Shown here: one piece after another, positions 46,864-57,959 of the stretch
How the letters are laid out: each line of letters begins with the position of its first letter
Position numbering within the stretch: the first letter of the stretch is position 1
From: Pyrenophora tritici-repentis
Taxonomy: Eukaryota > Ascomycota > Dothideomycetes > Pleosporales > Pleosporaceae
Assembly (NCBI RefSeq): GCF_003171515.1
Contig: NC_089391.1
Coordinates: forward strand, 3,534,001-3,598,000
Length of the DNA stretch: 64,000 nucleotides
Direction of reading: 5' to 3'
Made by a program: the position numbers and the translations under genes
Notes under the pieces: model-generated
Seen by the model: only the letters and a program-made list of their open reading frames with translations
What the model was told of the DNA's origin: nothing
The model's database searches: none

Positions 46864-48045
46864 TCATGTAGCCTCGCTGTTTTCCATGGCAGGCTCATCC
46901 TGTCCAGCTTCCGCCTCCCTTGTAGCGTCTGCCAGGTCCCGATCTAAGCTTTCCTCGGCGGCTGCCTCTGCTGCCTCTGCTTCCTTCTCCGCATCCTCAG
47001 CATCGCCTTTCAGCTTGGCGCCCTTTCTCTCTGGCATTACTGCCATGAAAGCCTTGCCCCAGTCCTCAAAGTCCATCCACTTTAACATAATCTCCAGGAC
47101 ATGGTTCGTGACCAGGACTTGCCGACTCTTCATCTCGAGGTACTCGCCGATAGGTAACTTTGCAGTTTTGATACCGCGTTCCATAGCGCGCTTGTGACAG
47201 ATGCCCTTGTGTCGGTTCTTGTCAACCAGACCTCCGATGATATACGTGCTGTTGGGCTTTAAATGTGTGAGAACATTGTCGGACTCTGACGAGAGGTACA
47301 CGATCTCGCCTTCTTCCGCTGAGTCACCGTTTTCGGCCGATGACTTCAAAGCGCCCGCTACCTCTCCGCCTTCCGGTGCGGCCATCCACTCCTTTGCTTT
47401 CTCGGCGACCTCCACAAAGTCCTCCTCGAAGAATCGGAAGCCCTTCCAGCTCGTATATTGCTTAGCCAAGATACCATCAAAGCGCTCTTTCATCTTGCCC
47501 CCAAAACTGCTCAGTGCCAAATGTGCTCTATAGTTTGCTTTTCTGTTATCGCTATAGCACCTCGTGATTTGAAGTCCCAAACTTTTAAGCTCATTGTCGA
47601 ACATTAGCTCCTCGAAATCGCAATCAAAGATTACTGTAATCGGCACTTGTTTGCCGGGTCCTGCTGAATGCCTGGGCGCCCGTGACGGCGGTGGTCTTGG
47701 TTTGTTGCCATTCTCATCAACTGGCATTTGGGCCCATGTTTCTCGACGTCTTTCTTTCTTTTCTTTGATTTTCTCTTTTCGCTTCAATTTGCGATCTTCA
47801 CGCCCCGCTTCCCAGCGCTCTTGCCGTCTTAGCTTTTTGAGCTGGTTTTTGGATAACTTGGGTTCTGCACCCTCCGTCTCAGCCGGGGTTCCGGTCAAAG
47901 CTTCGGGAGTGTCCACTTGTTCGTCATGTTCTGTTACGGGTAATTGTTCGTTTGGTGTGGATATCGCAGGCACATCCACAACAGCCGTATCTGCATCCCC
48001 GTTGTCCAACTTGCGCATCTTCGCAGGCCTTTCATCGGATTCCAT
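46864..48045 (-). CDS. trm10: tRNA (guanine-N1)-methyltransferase Trm10
   Basis: An intronless 393-aa protein; the first ATG is at 48043-48045. A charged N-terminus leads into a Lys/Arg/Glu-rich helix (LKRKEKIKEKKERRRE), then the SPOUT methyltransferase core: ITVIFDCDFEELM, RCYSDNRKANYRAHLALSS, YLSSESDNVL, YIIGGLVDKNRHKGICHKRA, and AKLPIGEYLEM with a following VLVTNHVLEIMLKW. The family uses S-adenosylmethionine to methylate N1 of G9 in tRNA. A glutamate/alanine-rich tail follows. It diverges from the GRIM-19 gene across only 196 bp. Confidence 0.95.
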   Translation of the reverse strand: MESDERPAKMRKLDNGDADTAVVDVPAISTPNEQLPVTEHDEQVDTPEALTGTPAETEGAEPKLSKNQLKKLRRQERWEAGREDRKLKRKEKIKEKKERRRETWAQMPVDENGNKPRPPPSRAPRHSAGPGKQVPITVIFDCDFEELMFDNELKSLGLQITRCYSDNRKANYRAHLALSSFGGKMKERFDGILAKQYTSWKGFRFFEEDFVEVAEKAKEWMAAPEGGEVAGALKSSAENGDSAEEGEIVYLSSESDNVLTHLKPNSTYIIGGLVDKNRHKGICHKRAMERGIKTAKLPIGEYLEMKSRQVLVTNHVLEIMLKWMDFEDWGKAFMAVMPERKGAKLKGDAEDAEKEAEAAEAAAEESLDRDLADATREAEAGQDEPAMENSEAT

Positions 48046-48241
48046 AGTTTCGGTAAAATTGTATGTCGATTGTGAAGAACAGGCAACGATTGCTAGCATC
48101 GACAAAATTATGCTCACCTCACCTTAGCGTGCCAAGCAACATCCCTGTCATCGCGGCTTCCCAAGCGTGGACCTCAATTCACGTCTCCGCATTGAGGGCA
48201 CACATTAAATACCCATTGCACCACGAACACGACCGCCCATT
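48046..48241. promoter_or_regulatory. Compact divergent promoter, trm10 and GRIM-19
   Basis: Only 196 bp separate the two start codons, so any regulatory elements are shared. No TATA box is visible, as expected for housekeeping genes. Confidence 0.6.
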
Positions 48242-48731
48242 ATGCCGCAGGATATGCCGCCCGTTGGCGGCTACAGCCCCGTCCAATACAAGCGCAATCT
48301 CCCCGTTCGAGGCTTCCGGCCCGCCGCATACCTCTTCGGAACCGCGGCGCTGATGACATATGGTTTCTGGAGGGTTGGACAGGGTATTAGGGAGCACAAG
48401 TACGTCGAAGCTATATTGGGGGACAATTATGGATCTAGGGAGTTGAGGGACAAATGCTGACGATTTACAGCGAACTCGCGCGCGAGAAGATGTGGGCGCG
48501 GATATACCTTATCCCAGCACTACAAGCCGAAGAAGACCGGGACCAAGTGCGAAGACATCTAGCCGACAAGGCGCGAGAGAAGGAGCTACTTGGCACAGAG
48601 ACCAAGGTCTACCACAGCGACAGGTAAGGCACCGGCAATGACATGGCCTTGGCAAGAATACTGGCTAATCACCCAATCACAGATTTGTTCGACCTACATT
48701 TGCAGTCACACCAGAGTATGAGACGAAGTAG
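48242..48731 (+). CDS. NADH:ubiquinone oxidoreductase GRIM-19/B16.6-type subunit
   Basis: Three exons: 48242-48399, 48471-48623 and 48683-48731. The introns are 48400-48470 (with TGCTGAC) and 48624-48682 (GTAAGG...ACAG), giving 119 aa in phase. It opens with MPQDMPPVGGYSPVQYKRNLP, typical of the family, followed by one membrane helix (AAYLFGTAALMTYGFW) and a charged helical tail (AREKMWARIYLIPALQAEEDR) ending FVRPTFAVTPEYETK. The subunit (NDUFA13 in animals) belongs to mitochondrial complex I in the inner membrane. Length is as expected. Confidence 0.94.
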
Positions 48732-49155
48732 GAGCGGAACCAGGAGCGATGCATGTTATTGGGAGTGTACATATATGCAGAGGTTATAGCGAGTAAACAT
48801 CTACCATGGCTGCATTCCAAGAATTGCCTCGACTGAATGAACCCTTTCTTTTTGTTTTGAATACGTGTTGTAAGGTCAACAGATTCCAAGCTCAGAAGCA
48901 AATCAATTGGAGACATCCAGATCTTGGTGAGTGTGTGAGCTTGTGAACTACTGACTAGGTTGTGGCGAGTGTCCGTCCCATGGTTCAGGTGCACTGCGAT
49001 TCTTTGGTCGCATCCCGACACCTAACCTCTCACTTCCTGCACCCACCAGCCGCTTGTCCGTCTGCTTTGACTCTCTACTCCTCTCTTCTACCAAAATCAC
49101 GACCGAACCGCCTAGCGACAGCCAGTGCGACAGGAAAAAGACACTCAACCCAATA
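48732..49155. other. Intergenic region
   Basis: A 424-bp region between two plus-strand genes: the 3' flank of GRIM-19 and a C/T-rich leader of the next gene. Nothing else is seen. Confidence 0.5.
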
Positions 49156-49693
49156 ATGTCTTTCCTCACCAAGCTCTTCTCCAGCCCCAAAAGACAAAGT
49201 ACAACAATTCCGACCACACCCGTCTCCGACGACTGGGAGCTCATCTCCTCCCTCGAAGCTGTCAGCGATGTCGGGGATAACACCCCAAGTTGGTCTTCGA
49301 CTTGGACTGTGATTTCCACCCCCAAATTGCCTCCCACTTCCGTCTCCACCTCAGCTTCCACTGCCACCCCCCCGTTCCAAACCCAGCCCCACTACACAAA
49401 ACCTCACTTCACAGCCAACGCAACCAACCAACCCCAGCACCGCCGCCGCCAGCATCACCACGAAGGCAGAGCGGGAGGCAGAAGAAAAAGAAGAAACAGA
49501 GTCCGAGAAATGGATCAAACATCACCCGCTAAACCAGCGCTACCAGCACAGCAGACTCAACATCCTAAAGGGAAGACCCCACGGATTGGGGGTTAAGATA
49601 CCTCGTCGACAACCCGCTGTGCCGCCTAGGGTTGAGTTGTTGAAGAGGGGTATGGTTAAGAATTTTGTGTGGGGGAGGATTTGGGGGGCGTAA
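49156..49693 (+). CDS. Small basic protein of unknown function, with an apparent +1 frameshift
   Basis: The frame from ATG 49156 (MSFLTKLFSSPKR..., DDWELISSLEAV) is protein-like up to the C7 run at 49367-49373. Downstream, the protein-like frame is the next one, giving an acidic helix (KAEREAEEKEETESEKWIK) and then HHPLNQRYQHSRLNILKGRP and a basic tail VELLKRGMVKNFVWGRIWGA ending at TAA 49691-49693. Removing one C from the run joins them into about 178 aa. Without that, the first frame closes at 49594-49596. The protein has no recognised domain. I think the run is miscalled and the gene intact. Confidence 0.65.
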
Positions 49694-50613
49694 GAGAGAA
49701 GTGGGGAAGGAGAGGAGGAGAGGGGGGGTGATTGGTGTATTAGGATATGGGCTTCGAGTATATGCAAGAGAAGAGCATAGATGCTGTTAGAATACACGTG
49801 TGAGGGGAGACAAGTACCATCCATAACTAATGGGGCGAAACTAGATAGCTACAGGCTGTGTTATGGATGCTAGACACATCATTGTCGAGATTCATACGTC
49901 TCATGACATGTACGTGTTCTCAATCTACCATTAGAACTATAACAACTTTCCCAACGTGCGAGAGTTGTGCTTCTTGGAGGTTTTACTGTAACTTACCTGC
50001 AGTTATCTCAGATCTCAGTGATGTATACAGCATCATCATAACAGCATTTCTGTTTTGTAGAGTAAGAGTGGCTTCATGACACTATCATCAGAGGAATTAG
50101 AAGAGGAAAGGTAAGTGAGGATTTAAAATCAGGTGAATGACTATGGAGCTATAATCTTCCCTGTATATCGTGTGTTGCTTCTGCATCACTTGTAATGCCT
50201 CTGTTGGCCTACTACACTCTTCGAATCCATCAACCATACATTGCTAGACTAGGCTACTTCAAGATTGAGTAGTTCCGATGTGGTACTTCTTGTCTATGCA
50301 AGATTCCCTTTGTAGAATCATACTAGTTGTGTATTTGCTAGACACACGTTGTACTACAGAACTGGCTGGCGCCAACCATCATGCGCGAATTATACAGATA
50401 GTCCCGAGTGCGTATGATAATCTTCGTCTTGGTGTAGCGCGGGTCTATTGAGCGTAGTCACTGGCTGAAGTGTCAGCACCAACTCACATCACATTCTCTG
50501 ATATCCGCACCTGACATACCTTCACGATCCTCGAGAAAGAGCGAGGTCGAGTGCGTCCATGCAATCAATAGACATGCGTCCTAGAAGGGATCAATCGGGG
50601 TCCTGCCGGCGGC
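49694..50613. other. Convergent 3' intergenic region
   Basis: A 920-bp region between a plus-strand gene and Med9 (-). It is moderately A/T-rich with no credible ORF or RNA gene. Confidence 0.5.
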
Positions 50614-51081
50614 TCAGCCAGTCATACTCTGGTCTCCATCTCCATCCTCAGTCTGAGCAGTGGGTTGGCCCAGCTCCCTCAATGACGCCTTGAGTCGCGC
50701 AATACGCATCTCCAGATCCTCAATCTCTTCTTCTTGATCTTCACAGGTACGGTCGATACCCGGCAGGGATGTTACGGCGCGTCGTGCCTTTTGTATCTTG
50801 AGACGGATGTCATTGGCAGCTGTTGCGACATGTTGGATTTCGAGCGGGCCTTCTGCTGAGAGTTGGGCGGGCGTGGGGGTTGAAGCTGGTGGGTGAGAGG
50901 GTGTCTCTAGTATGCGCTTGAGGAGCTTGTGAAGGTCGGGGAGTATGTCAAAGGTAGACGGCGGAGGGAGGGTTGGGGTAGTCTCGGTGGGTGGCGGCGG
51001 TGGAGCTGGTGTCGCAGCACCCGTGGGGGCAACAGAGGCTCGCGCGGAAGCCGTCGCGTACGGTGTAGCTGCTCCTGACAT
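50614..51081 (-). CDS. med9: Mediator complex subunit 9
   Basis: An intronless 155-aa protein. A low-complexity Ala/Thr/Pro N-terminus (residues 1-42) precedes the Med9 core: FDILPDLHKLLKRIL, then LEIQHVATAANDIRLKIQKARRAV, LPGIDRTCEDQEEEIEDLEMRI and a final coiled coil. Med9 (yeast Cse2) sits in the Mediator middle module and relays regulator signals to RNA polymerase II. It is divergent from the phosphoglycerate mutase gene. Confidence 0.9.
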   Translation of the reverse strand: MSGAATPYATASARASVAPTGAATPAPPPPPTETTPTLPPPSTFDILPDLHKLLKRILETPSHPPASTPTPAQLSAEGPLEIQHVATAANDIRLKIQKARRAVTSLPGIDRTCEDQEEEIEDLEMRIARLKASLRELGQPTAQTEDGDGDQSMTG

Positions 51082-51540
51082 GTTTACGGCATGCGACGAG
51101 TTGGACGTCGCTGCATATCTAGCGCCGTGTTGTGGTCGCGAAGACGGGGATGACGCTGCTCCTCCGGCTCTCCTCCGACGGATAAGGCTGAGGCACAGGC
51201 TGCTGATTGGACGGACTCTTTGCAGACGACTATCGCTATAATGGACTGATACGCGCTTTCGGATTTCAGAGTCGCCGCGAAATCGCGCAATTGGATTTCA
51301 TAAGGTGAGATAAAGTTCGGCCGCGGATCGTGGGGAGACGTGGTGCCGTGGTAGACAGGCTCTGACGTTGACCGGTGATGCTTTTTGTTGGAAACCTACC
51401 ATTTTAGCCCCACCAAGCCTGCCCCTCCGGTCAACTGCTAATTCACTACTTTTCTCTCCGAGACCCCTTATCTTCTCTTCTCGAGTGAATTCTCGAGTTC
51501 TTTTATTCTATCCTTTATATCCACCTGATTGACCGCGACC
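51082..51540. promoter_or_regulatory. Divergent promoter, med9 and phosphoglycerate mutase
   Basis: A 459-bp gap between start codons. The 100 bp before the mutase ATG are C/T-rich (51420-51500), a common feature of highly expressed fungal glycolytic genes. Confidence 0.55.
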
Positions 51541-53203
51541 ATGGCAAAAGTTGACCAAAAGACAGTCCTCATCGTCATCGACGGCTGGGGTGTTGCGACT
51601 GAGAAGTCGCGCAAAGATGGCGATGCTATCCTCGCGGCCGACACGCCTACTATGGACGAGTTCGCCAAGGACGGATCCAAAACCGCTCAGGGCTACACCG
51701 AACTCGAGGCCTCCTCTCTCGCCGTCGGACTTCCAGAGGGTCTCATGGGCAACAGCGAGGTTGGTCACTTGAACATCGGCGCGGGACGAGTTGTATGGCA
51801 AGACTCTGTTCGTATCGGCCAAACGATCAAGAACGGGAAGTTGAAGGATGTCGATACCATCAAAAAGTCATTCCAGCGCGCCATCGACGGTAATGGAAGA
51901 CTCCACTTCTGCGGTCTGGTCTCCGACGGTGGTGTCCACTCTCACATGGACCATTTGATTGCGCTCCTCAAGGTTGCAAAGGACCAGGGCGTCCCAAAAG
52001 CGTACATCCACTTCTTCGGTGATGGCCGAGATACCGACCCCAAGTCAGCAGTTGGATACATGGAGACACTGCTGAAAGCGACCAAGGAGATCGGACTTGG
52101 TGAGATTGCAACAGTCGTTGGCCGATACTACATCATGGACCGCGACAAGAGGTGGGATCGAGTCGAAATAGGCATGAAGGGCCTGGTTACTGGAGAGGGA
52201 GAGGAAAGCAACGACCCAGTCGCAACCATCAAGGAGCGATACGCAAAGGACGAGAATGACGAGTTCTTGAAACCCATTATTGTCGGTGGAAAAGAGCGGA
52301 GAATACAAGGTAAGTCATGGCCTAGAGTACCTGCATGTCCACTTGCTGATTAGTCCAGATGACGACACTGTCTTCTTCTTCAACTACCGCTCCGACCGCG
52401 TTCGCGAAATCACTCAATTGCTCGGCGATGTCGACCGCTCACCCAAGCCCGACTTCCCTTACCCCAAGAACATTGACATTACGACAATGACCTCATACAA
52501 CCCCAAATACACATTCAACATCGCTTTTGAGCCCCAGCGGATGACCGATGTCCTTGCTGAGACACTCGGAAAGCAGGGCGTCAAGCAGTGTCACGTTGCG
52601 GAAACTGAAAAGTATGCGCACGTTACCTTCTTCTTCAACGGTGGTGTAGAGAAGCAGTTTGAGAACGAGGAGCGTGAGATGGTTCCTTCGCCCAAGGTAG
52701 CCACGTACGATTTGGAGCCGAAGATGAGCGCCATGGCTGTTGCCGAAAAGCTCTGTGAGCGAATTCGAACTGGCAAGTTTGAGTTCCTCATGAACAACTT
52801 TGCACCACCAGACATGGTTGGCCACACTGGTGTTTATAAGGCAGCGATTGAGGCATGCACAGAGACAGACAAGGCTATCAAGAGGGTCTACGATCAGTGC
52901 AAAGAGAGCGGATACGTTATGTTCGTTACTGCTGATCACGGGTGAGTTGACGTCTTATGACAGATTAGGAAGTCAGGCTAACAATGTGCTAGTAACGCTG
53001 AGGAGATGCTCACTGAAGAGGGCACACCCAAGACTTCTCACACGACTAACAAGGTTCCTTTCGTCATGGCTAACGCCCCTGAGGGTTGGAGCCTGAAGAA
53101 GACGGACGGCGTGCTTGGTGACGTGGCGCCGACACTGCTTGCGACAATGGGTCTTCAGCAGCCTGAAGACATGGACGGACACAGCTTGCTCATCAAGTCG
53201 TAA
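51541..53203 (+). CDS. gpmI: 2,3-bisphosphoglycerate-independent phosphoglycerate mutase
   Basis: Three exons: 51541-52309, 52359-52941 and 52993-53203. The introns are 52310-52358 (GTAAGT...CCAG) and 52942-52992 (GTGAGT...CTAG), giving 520 aa in phase. The N-terminal metal/phosphatase part has VLIVIDGWG and the phosphoserine region GLMGNSEVGHLNIGAGR. The transferase domain follows with GLVSDGGVHSHMDHL and FFGDGRDTDPKS, and the C-terminal metal site includes NFAPPDMVGHTG, TADHGNAEEM and SHTTNKVPF. It interconverts 3- and 2-phosphoglycerate in glycolysis using metal ions (Mn or Co type) rather than a bisphosphoglycerate cofactor, which is usual in filamentous fungi. All key motifs are present. 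Confidence 0.96.
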
Positions 53204-53938
53204 AGCAACCATGGACCGGTCGAGACGCTGTCCTCGGACCTTGATCCGTTCCCCGCTTTCTGTTGATATCTGCTCCTAGAGTATTGACCTCATCTACTCA
53301 TAGACGACTGATAGAGGTTGAATAGAAGCAAAAATCTACCGTCACGTCCAGCAATGCGAGTTTCGGCGAAAGCCGTGCATAAATCCATCCAAAGATGCAG
53401 TGATGTCGGCCACCCCGCGGACGGCTGTCCACTCCCACAATCCCGTGTATAGCGCTAGTACCGTCTTGGCGACGACAGGGATAAGCCTCACCGGCGGGGG
53501 GAAGAGGTGTGGACCCCTCCAACTTATGCGCTTTCACAGCACGAGAGCGATTTCTAATTCAGCTCGCTTTGCATAACACGCATATCTTGCTTCTCTTTCC
53601 CTAGTGACTCTCTTGCATCTTTAGCTTTGCGACCCCACTGTTCTAACTCGCGCATTGAGGGAGCTCTCCGCGCCGCTTGCGTTGACAGTCGACAAGACAC
53701 TTGCACGCTTCTTCGAAACTCACACCCCCTCAAGCTACTCAGGCTAACCAGGCTCTTTGGGAGACGCCATCGTAAGCGCACTATATACCGCAACGCCTGG
53801 GCCGATCTTCAGCTTTGCAATCATTGATACCCAGTCTTGCGACACAACGCCCAAGCAACATCGCACCCAACATAGCACATTTAGAACCACCAACATCTCG
53901 CTTCCTACGACTTGAAGAACGTCATCTGAACCGCAGAC
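53204..53938. promoter_or_regulatory. Upstream region of the CaM kinase gene
   Basis: A 735-bp region between two plus-strand genes. The final 250 bp are C/A-rich, probably leader. No gene is seen. Confidence 0.45.
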
Positions 53939-55287
53939 ATGGCGACGAAGACTTCCAACGGCGGTTCTGGAGCACAAACACCTCAGACCGCAGCCCAAGT
54001 GCAGCCTTGTAGATACAAGACGGGGAAAACACTAGGTGCAGGCAGCTACTCGGTAGTGAAGGAGTGCGTGCACATCGATACGGGGAGATATTATGCTGCG
54101 AAAGTCATCAACAAGCGACTCATGGCTGGCCGAGAACACATGGTGAGCTTGCTTGTAGAGAGCGGAGGGCAAGGCTGACAAGTCGCAGGTCAGGAATGAG
54201 ATCGCGGTCCTTAAGAGGGTCTCTATGGGTCATAGGAACATCCTGACGCTGGTCGACTACTTCGAGACCATGAACAATCGTAAGTATTATCTCGATAAAC
54301 GAAAAACACAAAACTAATCCAAAAGTAGTTTATCTCGTTACCGACCTCGCGCTGGGAGGCGAACTCTTCGACCGCATTTGTCGCAAAGGCAACTACTACG
54401 AGTCCGATGCTGGCGACCTCATTCGGGCCACGCTTTCCGCTGTCGCATACCTTCACGACCACGGCATCGTACATCGAGATTTGAAGCCAGAGAACTTGCT
54501 GTTCCGAACACCAGAGGATAACGCTGATTTGTTGATTGCTGACTTTGGCCTGTCTCGCATCATGGACGAGGAACAATTCCATGTTCTAACCACAACGTGC
54601 GGAACTCCAGGATACATGGCACCTGAGATTTTTAGAAAGACTGGCCACGGCAAGCCAGTGTAAGTTGGGCTAAATGAGTTATGCTCGGGAATTGCTGCTG
54701 ACGTATGCCATAGTGATATCTGGGCTATTGGTGTTATCACGTACTTCCTTCTCTGCGGCTACACTCCTTTCGACCGCGATAGCAATCTCGAGGAGATGCA
54801 GGCCATCTTGGTCGCCGACTACTCCTTCACGCCTCTGGAATACTGGCGAGGCGTATCCCTTACCGCGCGCGAGTTCATCCGCCGATGCCTGACTGTCGAC
54901 CCTGCTACACGAATGACCGCCCACGAGGCCCTCTCCCACCCTTGGATCACAGAGCTGGGCAAGAACAACGCAGATGGAGAGGAGGATCTGCTACCTACCG
55001 TCAAGAAGAACTTCAACGCGAGACGCACACTACACGCTGCCATCGACACGATCCGTGCTATCAACCAGCTGAGAGCAGGTGGCGCTGCCGGTATGATGGA
55101 TGGTGGACGATCACACGAGCCACGAAGAGGCGCACCTCACGCCAACATCCCGCAGCCGGCAGAAGAGCCCGATGACCCAATGGAGATTGACAGCAGAGGA
55201 AATGGTCACGGTCAGACGGAGGAGATGATTCAGGAACAAGAGCGGAGGATTCGAGAGACACAACAGGGTCTGTGGGGGAAACGATAG
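53939..55287 (+). CDS. cmkA: Calcium/calmodulin-dependent protein kinase (CaMKI type)
   Basis: Four exons: 53939-54142, 54189-54279, 54329-54659 and 54714-55287. The introns are 54143-54188, 54280-54328 and 54660-54713, giving 399 aa in phase. The kinase domain spans about 25-285 with the Gly loop LGAGSYSVVKE, VAIK-type Lys in AAKVINK, HRDLKPENLL, DFGLSR, CGTPGYMAPEI and DIWAIGVITYFLLCGYTPF. After it comes a segment (KKNFNARRTLHAAIDTIRAINQL) of the autoinhibitory/calmodulin-binding type, then a disordered tail. The activation loop Thr (in TTTCGTPGY) is where CaMKK would act. The second intron ends in tandem acceptors AAGTAG (54323-54328), which would add or drop one Val. The symbol is by similarity to the Aspergillus gene. 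Confidence 0.93.
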
Positions 55288-55522
55288 TGTCTGTTTTGAA
55301 TGCTCTGTTTTACTTTCTTAGCACATGGTTTAGAACACAACCCCATTTTGTAGAAGAGTTGAACACAGAATCTTCCCTTCTGGCCGTTTGTAGATGCCGG
55401 CATCAGCGATGACCAAATAAAATTCTCTTCATTCCAACACCCGTGTCATTTATCTTGGGTGTCTAGATACTTGTAGAGCACCCAACCTCATTCCCACACT
55501 CCAAACACTCTCTCCCTTCCAT

Positions 55523-57583
55523 CTACCTCCTCCTCCCCACTCCACCACCCGCATCCTTTCCTTCCAAACTAACAACCTCGCCAATCCCCGCAGCCTCCTG
55601 CTCATCCTCCAACGCACGAATCTCCTCCCTACAATCCCACCACTTCTCCTCCGCACGTTCGAAGCCCATTTTCTTAATCTCCTTGGGGCTTTTCTCAGCA
55701 TTCTTACCTTTTGAAGCAAGTTCCTCCAAAATGAGTGACTGCCACGCTTCCGAGGTGCGGGCGTAGAAGTCTCGCAGGGATTCAAAGGGGCGCGGGTGCG
55801 GCAGTGTGTCTGTGAGCGCGGATATGAGCTCTTGGGGCGTGAGATCTTCGGTGGGGAGAGGGGTTGTTGGGGTAGGAGGGACGCTGGTTGGAGCGGTGGA
55901 GATAGATGTTTTGTCGTCGTCGTCTTCATCGTCTTCGAATTCGGAGTCTTCCTCGTCGTCTTCATCTTCTGAATCAGCTTCCTCGTCGCTGCCCTGCCAG
56001 TCTTCAAGATCCCGTTTAAATATCTCTGTTACTCCATCTAGATGATTCAGATTCACACTCCACAGCTCGTCAAACGTGTATTCCCGGTCCCCCTTTTCGT
56101 ACGTGCCGCCGTAGATGTATAAGGTATCCGCTTGCACAGTAAGGGCAGCGTTAAAACGGGGATGAGGAAATTCAAAGATCTTTGGTTTTTCAGGACGAGT
56201 ATCCTCGTCCTCATCTTCCTGCTTAACCTTTTCGTTGTCGGAATCCGAATCTGCGTCGCCGGCGGAATGTACACCAGCCTTCATCTCGAGGGCTTTGAGG
56301 TTAGCCAGCAATTCCTCTTCTGCTGCTTTACCGCGGTCACGCCGGTTGACGTTTGCCTGCTGTGCAGCTTTTTTGTTTGCGTTTAGTTTGGGGCGGCGGA
56401 GGGTAAGTGGCATGTAGCGGTTTCGCTCAATGTTCCAGATGAAGAGTTGGTTGAAGAATTCAGAGTCGATGCCTTCCTCGCTTTCTTCGACGTCGTGGAC
56501 GCCGCCGAAGAGAACGCCGCGGCCCTTGTGGTAGGCCATTGTGGCGCCGGCGCGGGGCGGGTTGGGGGCGTTTGCAGGTTTCTTGCGTTTTTCCCAGGAG
56601 ACGGTGGGGGGTGTGGTTGAGGCCTGGTCCGAGGGGGGAGGCGTGATGCGGATGAACCAGGTGTCTTCGTGAACTTTTGGCTTTAGCACCATGCGTGAGG
56701 CTGGGCCGCCACTGCTGGTCTTCTTTCCTTTGCCTTGCTGTTGTTGCTTACCGCCGGCTTGGGTCTTGACGCGCGAGTAACCGCCGTAGATGACGGCACC
56801 TTGATCGTGTGGCAGTAACGTGAAGCTCGATCGTGCATCTGGTACAGCACGAGCTGCCTGGAGTTTTGGCGTGTGCCAGGAGAAGTTCACACAGTCGTAG
56901 ATCCACAAGTCGTTCAAGTACTTGGTCGTTGCAGATGTATCCTGGAATCCTCCGAATAAGATGATGTACTGTTTAAACCCAACCATACGATGTCCACTCC
57001 GCGCCGGCGGTGCAGCCGTCTTACTCTTGCCCTCCATACGCGTCCATTCCCTATTCGTCGGGTCCAGCTTCCAGAAGTCGTTGTAGTGGTAAAAGGTACC
57101 TTGTTTTGGCGAACTGAACTCCCCACCAAACAGATAGATATCTTTGGTGTTTGCCGCACGGCACCACGCATGTCCCGAGCGAGGAAGTGGCGAGTTGGGA
57201 CTCGTGACTTGCTTCCACGCATCCTGCTTGATGTTGTAAATCATAAGGTCATTAAAGAACTTTGCAGTAGCTCCATTGAAGTACTCGCCGCCAAACAAGA
57301 AGATTTCGTTCTCGTTGGCTGGGCTGGCGATGAGGGTGCATGATGTTCGTGCTGATGGCGGCTCAGCCGCTATCTCAGTGATGGCGTGGTGTTGCTCCTG
57401 CTCTTTTGCGTACTGTGCTAGAATGGCATCGAGATCGACGTCTTCGGCATCAGAATCGATCTCTGCAGTCTTGGATGCGACCTTTTTGTCTTTTTTGCCT
57501 GCCTTCTTCTCTTGCTTGGCAGCTTTTGCGGCTTTGGCTGCAGCCTTGCCTCCTGCTGCCGCTTTCTTCTTATCCTTGGCCAT
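55523..57583 (-). CDS. kel3: Kelch-repeat protein Kel3 (KLHDC4-like)
   Basis: An intronless 686-aa protein starting at ATG 57581-57583. A Lys/Ala-rich N-terminus (MAKDKKKAAAGGKAAAK...) is typical of Kel3. Kelch repeats cover about 80-520, with blades marked by IFLFGGEYFNG, IYLFGGEFSSP, IILFGGFQDTS, AVIYGGYSR, GVLFGGVHDVE and LYIYGGTYEKG. A long Asp/Glu-rich stretch (about 545-580) leads to a DUF4110-type C-terminus (LTPQELISALTDTLPHPRPF, REFYARTSEAW-like, GFERAEEKWWDCREEI). The molecular function is not well defined; yeast Kel3 is cytoplasmic. Domain order and length are normal. Confidence 0.93.
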   Translation of the reverse strand: MAKDKKKAAAGGKAAAKAAKAAKQEKKAGKKDKKVASKTAEIDSDAEDVDLDAILAQYAKEQEQHHAITEIAAEPPSARTSCTLIASPANENEIFLFGGEYFNGATAKFFNDLMIYNIKQDAWKQVTSPNSPLPRSGHAWCRAANTKDIYLFGGEFSSPKQGTFYHYNDFWKLDPTNREWTRMEGKSKTAAPPARSGHRMVGFKQYIILFGGFQDTSATTKYLNDLWIYDCVNFSWHTPKLQAARAVPDARSSFTLLPHDQGAVIYGGYSRVKTQAGGKQQQQGKGKKTSSGGPASRMVLKPKVHEDTWFIRITPPPSDQASTTPPTVSWEKRKKPANAPNPPRAGATMAYHKGRGVLFGGVHDVEESEEGIDSEFFNQLFIWNIERNRYMPLTLRRPKLNANKKAAQQANVNRRDRGKAAEEELLANLKALEMKAGVHSAGDADSDSDNEKVKQEDEDEDTRPEKPKIFEFPHPRFNAALTVQADTLYIYGGTYEKGDREYTFDELWSVNLNHLDGVTEIFKRDLEDWQGSDEEADSEDEDDEEDSEFEDDEDDDDKTSISTAPTSVPPTPTTPLPTEDLTPQELISALTDTLPHPRPFESLRDFYARTSEAWQSLILEELASKGKNAEKSPKEIKKMGFERAEEKWWDCREEIRALEDEQEAAGIGEVVSLEGKDAGGGVGRRR

Positions 57584-57959
57584 GATTCCTGGGGAGTCTG
57601 TTTAGTATCCGGGTATTTTTGGTGGAAAGACGGTTGGTAGCAAATCTCTGAAATTCTGAGATGTAGTGGTAAAAGTTCGACGGAATTTGCCCCTCAGTGA
57701 CTAGAAAATTTCCAGATGGAAAGTCACGCGTCGAGCACAATTTTGCTGACAAGGAGCGGACAGGTTACAGTCAAGATACTGCAGTATGATCATAGATCGC
57801 CCTGTTGTAAATGCGAGTCTGATATGGGTGTGGAAGGGTCGTGCATCCCCTCATGCGTGTGAATCCTTTGGAGCAGGCGCTAGTTAAGTAGTGAGCTTCG
57901 GAGCACTCGCCCCCAACGCCAACCCCACTCTCTGTCATACCCCACGGACATTCACCAAA
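57584..57959. promoter_or_regulatory. Divergent promoter, kel3 and aminopeptidase-like gene
   Basis: A 376-bp gap between start codons. No clear core promoter motif was seen. Confidence 0.45.
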
